A stretch of 56,866 nt of DNA from DATKHF01 sp035510355 (GTDB lineage: Bacteria > Patescibacteriota > Saccharimonadia > Saccharimonadales > UBA4665): the NCBI GenBank assembly GCA_035510355.1, contig DATKHF010000003.1:1-56866 (forward strand), in the 5' to 3' direction. The position numbers and the translations under genes are program-made. Of the stretch, positions 51,033-56,866 are shown in pieces (position 1 is the stretch's first letter; the number at the start of each line of letters is the position of its first letter). The notes beneath the pieces were generated by a model. The model saw nothing but the letters and a program-made list of their open reading frames with translations, searched no databases and was not told the origin of the DNA.

Positions 51033-52088
51033 TTAATCGCCTAGAATTTTCCCACTGCCTGGTTTTACTAAAATTTTGCTATTCTCGAATACTTTTACTC
51101 CATGAAGATAAACTGTTTTTAGTTTGCCCGCAGCACGTCGTCCCGCAAAAGGACTCCAGCCCGCTTTGGTCAGCAGCCCATCATTCTTAATTTTGTGCTC
51201 AGTCATATCCACTTCAACTTTAGTAGAATCATCGTTGGGTATCGAGAACAATCGGGCCGCATTAGTGTGTAACTTTTCAATCAGCTGAGCCATGGTCAGT
51301 CTGTCTTCAGCTACAGCCGTTAACATTAGAGGCAGGGTAGTCTCAAGACCTGGTACGCCAAACGGGGGCGTGTTACTATCCTTTTCGGCTTTTGTATGAG
51401 GTGCATGATCGGACTCAATCATATCTACGGCGTCTAAGTGTTGCCAGATGAAATCAACATCTTTCTGACTTTTAAGAAAGGGCTTCATATGTCCATATGG
51501 CCCCAGTCTTTCAGCATCTTTACTGGTGAGAAATAAATGATGGGGCGTGACACCACAAGTAATCGGTAGGCCTTTATCTTTAGCTCGCATTACGAACGAC
51601 AGCTCAGCTTCACTTGATACATGACAGATATGAGTTTGCTTCGGTACAGCGGCCAGTGTCTTAAAAACGATATCCGACACATCATCCTCGGCATGTAATA
51701 GGATTGGTTTACTGTCTGGCCACGCTCGGTAAATATCAGTTAAGCTACTGGCATCAATCTTAAAATTACCAGTAGTGACATTCATATAGATCTTAAGCCC
51801 CATGACCCTATCAATAACTTTTTCGAACTCGTTAAAATTATCGCCTAACGTTCCAAAATGAAAACCAATATCACAGACAACTTGACGACGAGCGCTTGCA
51901 ACCTTAGCCTCTAATCGTTCCAGGGTCGTAATCGGTTCAGTGTTGTTCGGCATATCGATGATAGTCGTATAGCCACCAGCCAAGGCAGCTGACGTGCCGC
52001 TCAAAAAATCTTCTTTATGAGTTTGCCCAGGATCTCGAAGATGTACGTGAGGATCAATTAAACCCGGAAGCGTGATGACGTTACCCAT
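51033..52088 (-). CDS. pyrC: Dihydroorotase, CAD-like
   Basis: 351 aa zinc amidohydrolase, carbamoyl-aspartate to dihydroorotate. Metal ligands: LPGLIDPHVHLRDPG, carboxylated lysine in GLKIYMN, HICHVS and SDHAPHT. It begins right at the barrel: the usual ~45-residue N-terminal half of the beta-sandwich is absent. Segments such as PHHLFLTSKDAERLGP and PGLETTLPLMLTAV resemble the dihydroorotase domain of animal CAD (from memory). Leaderless-type start: TATAAT ends 8 nt before. Confidence 0.9.
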   Translation of the reverse strand: MGNVITLPGLIDPHVHLRDPGQTHKEDFLSGTSAALAGGYTTIIDMPNNTEPITTLERLEAKVASARRQVVCDIGFHFGTLGDNFNEFEKVIDRVMGLKIYMNVTTGNFKIDASSLTDIYRAWPDSKPILLHAEDDVSDIVFKTLAAVPKQTHICHVSSEAELSFVMRAKDKGLPITCGVTPHHLFLTSKDAERLGPYGHMKPFLKSQKDVDFIWQHLDAVDMIESDHAPHTKAEKDSNTPPFGVPGLETTLPLMLTAVAEDRLTMAQLIEKLHTNAARLFSIPNDDSTKVEVDMTEHKIKNDGLLTKAGWSPFAGRRAAGKLKTVYLHGVKVFENSKILVKPGSGKILGD

Positions 52089-52186
52089 AATAGTTAATTA
52101 TAAACTACAGACTTATAATATGGTTATCAAGATCGAGCTAAGGGGTGCTGTTTATATTTAAAAAGCGCTCATGGTAACCTGAGACC

Positions 52187-52852
52187 ATGAAGATGCCTAG
52201 AAAAATTGAAACATTCACTGATCGGTATCCGTTGATCGGACCAACTATGTGGATATTGAGCGTTCAGTACTTCATTATTCAGATTATTGTCGCGCGAGCC
52301 TGGGCGAGTCCATACAGTATTCTCAACAATACAATTAGCGATTTAGGTAACACGAGCTGTGGAATATATGCCGGTAGAGATGTTTGCTCCCCACTTCATA
52401 TTATGATGAACGTTTCATTCATGATCCTTGGCCTGTTCATGATCGGCGGTTCATTACTTATATATCAAGAGTTTAAAGAGAGCAAATTGGCTCTCGTCGG
52501 ATTTACTTTTATGCTCCTAGCTGGTGTCGGTACGCTACTGGTTGGTGTTTTCCCTGAAAATACTATCAGCACCCTACATCTAACCGGAGCATTTCTACCA
52601 TTTTTCATTGGTAACGTCGGAATAGTTATTCTTGGAATGGCGCTTAAACTTCCTACGAGCCTTCGTGTATACACACTAGCTACCGGCATTATTTCACTTA
52701 TAGCCTTAGGGTTTTTTGTAACTCACAGCTATTTGGGCATCGGTATCGGAGGCATGGAACGAATCACTGCATATCCGCAAACTCTATGGTTAATTGTTTT
52801 CGGAGTGTATATTTCTAAGAATCATTTTATGCGATCTAAACCTAGCCAGTAA
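52187..52852 (+). CDS. DUF998-like integral membrane protein
   Basis: 221 aa with about six transmembrane helices. ISDLGNTSCGIYAG followed by CSPLHIMMNVSF is the DUF998 pattern; the ending is FGVYISKN. Two periplasmic-side cysteines could pair. Function of the family unknown. No clear promoter or RBS; ATGs at 52187 and 52193 are both possible. Confidence 0.8.
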   Translation: MKMPRKIETFTDRYPLIGPTMWILSVQYFIIQIIVARAWASPYSILNNTISDLGNTSCGIYAGRDVCSPLHIMMNVSFMILGLFMIGGSLLIYQEFKESKLALVGFTFMLLAGVGTLLVGVFPENTISTLHLTGAFLPFFIGNVGIVILGMALKLPTSLRVYTLATGIISLIALGFFVTHSYLGIGIGGMERITAYPQTLWLIVFGVYISKNHFMRSKPSQ

Positions 52853-52926
52853 GATTAATAGATTTTTTAAACAAATGGTAGAACCGGGCGTATTTTTTAC
52901 TAGAATTTAATTATTATACACATAGC

Positions 52927-53799
52927 TTATGCATGCGGTTTTGGATGGGCGGGTCTGGGTGATGATTTACCAAAGTGATCGCTTTTATGTATTGCTCGCT
53001 GTACTAATCCCGGAACCCATCTATCGTCGTGGACGATATCATCAGCATATTCAAGGCCTTCTCTAATAAACGTAGGATCAAGAATTGCAAATCGACCGAC
53101 AATTGTTAAAAAATCACCTATGAGTTCTGCGGGACTAATAAATCCGTTAGTCTCCCGAATCCTATTTTTAAAAGTATCTCCACCTCGTGGATTGTGGAGC
53201 TTCTCTCGTTCAACTAAATGATTGTGTCTGAGCGAGCGCATATGTTTGTCGGCGACTCTTCTTTTTACGCCATTACTTTGCAATGTTTCATACAGTGTAT
53301 TGCTTTTCTGCCATTGATCTCGTGCAGTTGTATATAGGCCGTGCAACACTATTAATCTTGCTTCAAATGAATTAAGCCTCTCCTTGCCGCTAATTTTTTC
53401 TTTTTTCTTCGGTGAATATGTTCCAAGAATGACTTTTGTAGGGACACTAGTGATTTTAGACAAGTTTAATAGATGTCCTGCCAACGCAGTAGCTAGCTCG
53501 CCCGTTTCTGTCTTTATAAAACGGCGTCCACCTTCCGGAGCTCTCTCTGTAACAACGGCACTACTAGGCATACGTTCAACCCTGACACCGAACTCGCTAG
53601 GAGGAAATCGTCTCGACGGCATACCTTTTGCATCAACCATAATTTCATGATGTAACTCAGACTCCGTAGTAGGGATACCCACTCTCAGACCAGCGAGCGC
53701 CAGACAGTTTAATTCGTTGTATGTAAGCGCAAGGTAGTCTGTCACTAAATCCATATCTTCGTGATGGGGTGCCGGTGGAAGTTCTTGGACAACTGACAT
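52927..53799 (-). CDS. Hypothetical DNA-binding-like protein (tandem winged helix?)
   Basis: 290 aa, not matched to a named family. Two regions look like winged helix-turn-helix units: ~29-112 (YNELNCLALAGL ... RRFIKTETGELATALAGHLL) and ~146-215 (RLIVLHGLYTTARDQW ... RRVADKHMRSLRHNHLVERE). Soluble, basic C-terminus. Promoter TTGCGT-17 nt-TATATT ends 8 nt before the ATG. A regulator is inferred; its targets are unknown. Confidence 0.6.
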   Translation of the reverse strand: MSVVQELPPAPHHEDMDLVTDYLALTYNELNCLALAGLRVGIPTTESELHHEIMVDAKGMPSRRFPPSEFGVRVERMPSSAVVTERAPEGGRRFIKTETGELATALAGHLLNLSKITSVPTKVILGTYSPKKKEKISGKERLNSFEARLIVLHGLYTTARDQWQKSNTLYETLQSNGVKRRVADKHMRSLRHNHLVEREKLHNPRGGDTFKNRIRETNGFISPAELIGDFLTIVGRFAILDPTFIREGLEYADDIVHDDRWVPGLVQRAIHKSDHFGKSSPRPAHPKPHA

Positions 53800-53948
53800 A
53801 GCGTTTTAATATACAAGCAAGTTAAACGTAACGCAAGCGTAACCATATTACTCATCCAGAGGATGCTCCGCTACATTTACTTGACAAGTATGCATCATAA
53901 GTAGATAGTTAACAACGTTGATTACCCACTAATTGAGAGGTGTGGTGT

Positions 53949-55232
53949 ATGGCTCGTAAACGCGTTAAGACTAGCACGTCAGCAAATTTGAAGAAACAGA
54001 TTGCTGAATTAACTATACAAGTTGAAGGGCTTCAGAAGGAATTGGACAAGAAGAACTCTAAAGCCTCCAAACAACATCGGTCTCCATTATTCAGATGGAA
54101 AACTCTTATAGTTGGTCTTTGTGTTGCTGTGGCTGCGGTAATACTGCTGCTAGGTAACATATTCTTTTGGGCTGGCAATACCATGGTTAACACAAATAAA
54201 TATGTAGCAACCGTCGGCCCGTTAATTGAGAAACCTCAAATTCAATCAGCAATTGCCGAGTATACAACGGTACAAATATTTAAGACCACAAATGTTCAAC
54301 AGTTTGTTCAGCAGGCTATTCCTCCGAGGGCAGAATTTCTGGTACCTCAATTAACCACTCAACTACAAAGCTATACGCAAAAAAGCCTAACGAAGATTCT
54401 CGGAAGCAGCGCAGTGCATCAATATTGGTATCGCTCACTAGCCCGACGCCACCAAGCCTTACTAAAATTTAGTAAGTCATATACAGGCAACGGGACAATC
54501 GATGTCAGTGATATCTATAGTCGATTAAGTATGAATCTGGCCCAGACCAAACTCTCGTTCCTTGCAGGCAAGCAACTTCCACCTAAAGTTGGTTCAATTC
54601 AGGTAGCCACTGTCGGCTGGCTGCCAGTCGCTCATAAATTTGTCACGAATATCGGATGGTATAAGGCAGTTGTGGCACTAGCGTTTGTAGGCTTTAGTGC
54701 GCTAGCTATATGGCTGTCTAAACGTCGACGTAGAACCGTAATTCAGTTGAGCGTCCTCTATGCCATAGTTATGGGAGTAACGTTAATCGCTACAAGTGTT
54801 GCTGGTCACATAACGGCTTCACATTTCAGCAGTAACTATCAGTCGGCTATACAAGTTGCCTATAACACTATTCTAGCTTCTTTCGTAATCCAAACGTTCG
54901 GACTGCTCGTGTTGTCTGTGCTCATTTTACTCGTCGCCTGGATAAGTGGCCCATATAAGTCAGCGGTATTTGTTCAAAAAAATGTTACGAATCTATTGGG
55001 CGGCCACCTTCATGAGTTAATATTTAGAAATAAAGCGATACCCTTTACTAACTGGGTTAGAAATTACGCATCGACGCTGCAATGGTTGTCTGTGGCTCTC
55101 GGTTTTATTGTCGCATTTACCGTAGGGCTGTCGCTCGGCTCAATTATTTGGAGCGCTCTGCTTGCGCTATTTCTGGTTCTGGTGGTTGAAGTACTTGGCG
55201 GTAAGCAGCCAAAAAAACGTGCGAGCATGTAA
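53949..55232 (+). CDS. Coiled-coil multi-pass membrane protein, actinobacteria-like
   Basis: 427 aa from ATG 53949 (GAGAGG 8 nt upstream). Residues 14-36 form a short coiled coil, then TM1 (about 52-76), a ~150-residue outside loop beginning TNKYVATVGPLIEKPQIQ, and several C-terminal helices. The loop motif recalls membrane proteins common in actinobacteria (TVAPLxxDPxVQxA, from memory). Function unknown. TTGACA at 53881-53886 is a plausible -35. Confidence 0.75.
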   Translation: MARKRVKTSTSANLKKQIAELTIQVEGLQKELDKKNSKASKQHRSPLFRWKTLIVGLCVAVAAVILLLGNIFFWAGNTMVNTNKYVATVGPLIEKPQIQSAIAEYTTVQIFKTTNVQQFVQQAIPPRAEFLVPQLTTQLQSYTQKSLTKILGSSAVHQYWYRSLARRHQALLKFSKSYTGNGTIDVSDIYSRLSMNLAQTKLSFLAGKQLPPKVGSIQVATVGWLPVAHKFVTNIGWYKAVVALAFVGFSALAIWLSKRRRRTVIQLSVLYAIVMGVTLIATSVAGHITASHFSSNYQSAIQVAYNTILASFVIQTFGLLVLSVLILLVAWISGPYKSAVFVQKNVTNLLGGHLHELIFRNKAIPFTNWVRNYASTLQWLSVALGFIVAFTVGLSLGSIIWSALLALFLVLVVEVLGGKQPKKRASM

Positions 55233-55313
55233 TTTTAACATCTGTTAAATGGCTAGTTATCCACAATCTATCAGATACGCAACTATATTAAATCATGAAA
55301 TCAATTTCAATTA

Positions 55314-55341
55314 TTGACAATAATATAGTGTGGGGTATAAA
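55314..55341 (+). promoter_or_regulatory. Promoter of the DUF7144-like gene
   Basis: TTGACA (55314-55319), 16-nt spacer, TATAAA (55336-55341). Leader of about 26 nt with GGAGGG before ATG 55374. Confidence 0.65.
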
Positions 55342-55373
55342 GTTAAGTTGACAGTATAAATTTGGAGGGTTAT

Positions 55374-55775
55374 ATGGTGCAAAATACTAACCAAACTAGC
55401 AATTGGGTAGGGTGGGTGTTTTTCGGTGGAGTCATGATGATAATCGGAGGCCTATTCCAGGCTATAGCCGGCTTGACTGGGCTAATCAGACATTCATTTT
55501 ATGTCGTTTCTACTAACTCTAGCCTTTTAGTATTTAACTATAAAGCTTGGGGTTGGATCGATTTGGGTATTGGCTTACTTATACTCCTGGCCGGTTTCTC
55601 ACTTCTGCACGGTTCTACGTGGGCTAGATTTGTCGGAGTAGTTGTTGCTTCGTTGAGTATTTTTGCCAGCCTGGCAACAGCTAATGAATTCCCGTTGTGG
55701 GCAATTGCGCTTATTGTCATTGATGCTTTGGTAATTTACGCAATCACTGTTCACGGCAGCGAATTAAAAGCCTAA
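55374..55775 (+). CDS. DUF7144-like four-helix membrane protein
   Basis: 133 aa from ATG 55374 (GGAGGG). Four transmembrane helices with the actinobacterial DUF7144 pattern: GGLFQAIAGLTGLI, WGWIDLGIGLLILLAGFSLL, TWARFVGVVVASLS and FPLWAIALIVIDALVIYA. Function unknown. The family is mostly known from Actinobacteria, so transfer from a host is possible. Confidence 0.75.
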   Translation: MVQNTNQTSNWVGWVFFGGVMMIIGGLFQAIAGLTGLIRHSFYVVSTNSSLLVFNYKAWGWIDLGIGLLILLAGFSLLHGSTWARFVGVVVASLSIFASLATANEFPLWAIALIVIDALVIYAITVHGSELKA

Positions 55776-55796
55776 AACTTAACAACACAATTTATA

Positions 55797-55834
55797 AAAC
55801 TGCCAGGTTAACAATGACTTGGTAGTTTTTATTT
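55797..55834. terminator. Bidirectional intrinsic terminator
   Basis: AAACTGCCA (55797-55805) pairs with TGGTAGTTT (55820-55828), one G-T pair, followed by TTTTT-ATTTT. It serves the DUF7144-like gene and, with A-rich sequence on the other side, the convergent msrA. Confidence 0.7.
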
Positions 55835-55873
55835 TAAGTAAATTGGCCGTGCATATCATCCAGACACTGAGAG

Positions 55874-56419
55874 CTAGGCGATCTTTTCGGCAAATTTTTC
55901 TCGTAATTTCTTTAGCTTGGGATTAATAATAAGATGACAATAGTCAGGACGGTTAATCTCGTAGTCTCTATGGTAGGCTGAAGCTGGGTAAAAGCTCTTG
56001 AACGGCACAACCTCAGTCACAATCGGATCGTCCCATACTTTCTGGGCAGCCTGCTTAGACTTCTCGATACTGTCTTTTTGGGAATTATTTACGTAAAAAA
56101 TTATGGAGCGGTACTCAGGCCCGACATCGTATCCTTGACGATTCAGTGTGGTCGGGTCATGAATAGTCCAAAAAATTTCGAGTATATCGTCTAACGAAAT
56201 AACGTTAGGATCAAAGGTAACTCTTACAACTTCAGCATGGCCAGTATTTTCGTAGTAAATCTGTTCATCAGTAGGGTTAGGAATATCGCCACCACTATAG
56301 CCTTCTTCGACATTGGTAACACCTTTGACGAGTTTATACGACGCATCGAGGCACCAAAAACAACCACCACCTAAAACAATAGTCTCTGTTGTTGTATTGG
56401 CAGTATCTTTAGCTCCCAT
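55874..56419 (-). CDS. msrA: Peptide methionine sulfoxide reductase MsrA
   Basis: 181 aa. Reduces methionine-S-sulfoxide in proteins. Active-site Cys20 in GGGCFWC, then EEGYSGG, and YYENTGHAEVVRV. The C-terminus is lysine-rich without extra cysteines, so recycling may use thioredoxin or glutathione-type reductants. No MsrB fusion. Fits with sodN and DipZ as oxidative defence. Confidence 0.95.
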   Translation of the reverse strand: MGAKDTANTTTETIVLGGGCFWCLDASYKLVKGVTNVEEGYSGGDIPNPTDEQIYYENTGHAEVVRVTFDPNVISLDDILEIFWTIHDPTTLNRQGYDVGPEYRSIIFYVNNSQKDSIEKSKQAAQKVWDDPIVTEVVPFKSFYPASAYHRDYEINRPDYCHLIINPKLKKLREKFAEKIA

Positions 56420-56475
56420 TGTTCATTAGTATAGTCCAATTTTAGCTGTGGCTCACCAGGAAAACCGTCGAACTA

Positions 56476-56515
56476 TTAATTAAGTATTGACTTAATTAAG
56501 CAGTAACTTTAATAT
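56476..56515 (+). promoter_or_regulatory. Promoter with ArsR operator palindrome
   Basis: Perfect 9-bp inverted repeat TTAATTAAG (56476-56484) - 6 nt - CTTAATTAA (56491-56499). It overlaps -35 TTGACT (56487-56492), followed by a 17-nt spacer and -10 TAATAT (56510-56515). Autorepression is likely. The ATG at 56522 lies 6 nt past the -10. Confidence 0.7.
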
Positions 56516-56521
56516 AGATAT

Positions 56522-56851
56522 ATGGATATGTTTTATGCATTAGCCGAACCCAAAAGACGGAGCATTATAGAATTGCTTGCAAATCAGGGGCAATTATCAG
56601 CTTCAGCTATATCTCAGACCTTTCATGTAAGTAGCTCTGCAATCTCTCAACATTTAAAAGTCTTACGTGAAACTAAGTTTGTACTTATGGAGAAACATGC
56701 ACAACAGCGGATGTACCAGCTTAATCCCGAGATGATTTTAGAAGTTGAAGCGTGGGCTAAGCAAACAACCCAATTATGGAATGGGCGGTTTGATGCGCTT
56801 GATGTTGTTTTGGATGCAGAGAAGAATAAATCTAAAAGGAGAAGTATATGA
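56522..56851 (+). CDS. ArsR-family winged-helix regulator
   Basis: 109 aa, winged helix with FYALAEPKRRSIIELLANQG, a recognition helix in VSSSAISQHLKVLRE, and a wing ending EKHAQQRMYQL. No cysteine metal site is visible, so this is an ArsR relative of the non-metal (SRPBCC-partnered) kind. The stop overlaps the next start (ATGA). Predicted leaderless, with a palindrome over its -35. Confidence 0.9.
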   Translation: MDMFYALAEPKRRSIIELLANQGQLSASAISQTFHVSSSAISQHLKVLRETKFVLMEKHAQQRMYQLNPEMILEVEAWAKQTTQLWNGRFDALDVVLDAEKNKSKRRSI

Positions 56852-56866
56852 CAGAAAATAATAGGG
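56848..56866 (+). CDS. Start of next gene (truncated by window end)
   Basis: ATG 56848 overlaps the ArsR stop by 4 nt, with AAGGAG (56837-56842) upstream; only M-T-E-N-N-R is visible. ArsR genes of this type are often followed by an AHSA1/SRPBCC-domain protein, but that cannot be checked here. Confidence 0.6.

Noticed and set aside
1..56866. CRISPR arrays or insertion sequences
   Set aside because: No regularly spaced repeats, cas-like genes or transposase ORFs seen.

Overview
The window looks like a chromosomal segment of a Patescibacteria/CPR bacterium, most likely Candidatus Saccharibacteria (TM7). This is inferred from compact operons, a reduced gene set, peptide-binding proteins and a MurF anchored by N-terminal membrane helices, a zinc-less bL32, and many promoters whose -10 box sits 6-9 nt before the start codon. 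The standard bacterial code is used: TGA serves as a normal stop (for example at 23882).

Region 1 (1-16.8 kb) is housekeeping. It holds the 3' end of obgE, exonuclease I, a lone prephenate dehydratase, uvrA, a DedA protein, bL25, an MsbA-type exporter, trhO, uvrC, Xaa-Pro aminopeptidase, a YvlD-like membrane protein, secG, an anchored oligopeptide-binding protein, then tRNA-Leu(CAG) and tRNA-Pro(CGG). Region 2 (16.8-19.1 kb) is a scar directly behind the tRNAs: an N-terminally truncated HNH (DUF1524-like) fragment, a purM-like gene interrupted by an in-frame TAA, and one or two small genes.

Region 3 (19.1-34.6 kb) holds a second exporter, two Nudix hydrolases, a proline-rich membrane-anchored protein, an alpha/beta hydrolase, a membrane-anchored MurF, Ddl, a branched-chain-type aminotransferase, leuS, and the information-processing run bL32-nusB-nudix-rnc-(hypothetical)-rpsP-khpA-trmD. 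A structured element with an intrinsic terminator lies before trmD.

Region 4 (34.6-42.4 kb) is oxidative-stress and envelope: Ni superoxide dismutase with its SodX maturation protease, a DrrAB-like exporter, dienelactone hydrolase, a small metallopeptidase, a VOC protein, a DipZ (CcdA-TlpA) protein, and a large beta-helix surface protein with cysteine repeats. Region 5 (42.4-52.1 kb) is nucleotide metabolism: S-adenosylhomocysteinase with a PfkB (adenosine-type) kinase, a SemiSWEET transporter, rpiA, prs and pyrB, a PyrE-like PRTase, pyrF, pyrD, a LOG-type phosphoribohydrolase and a CAD-like pyrC. Together these would make UMP from ribose-5-phosphate, carbamoyl phosphate and aspartate; no carbamoyl-phosphate synthetase is in the window. 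Region 6 (52.1 kb to end) holds membrane proteins (two resembling actinobacterial families), a putative tandem winged-helix protein, msrA, and an ArsR-type regulator with a clear operator and the start of its partner gene.

The most notable points are the nonsense-interrupted purM, the actinobacterial-looking NiSOD/SodX pair, the nearly complete pyrimidine route with a CAD-like dihydroorotase and an eroded PRPP loop in the PyrE-like protein, the repeated leaderless-promoter geometry, the possible pseudoknot before trmD, and the ArsR operator.
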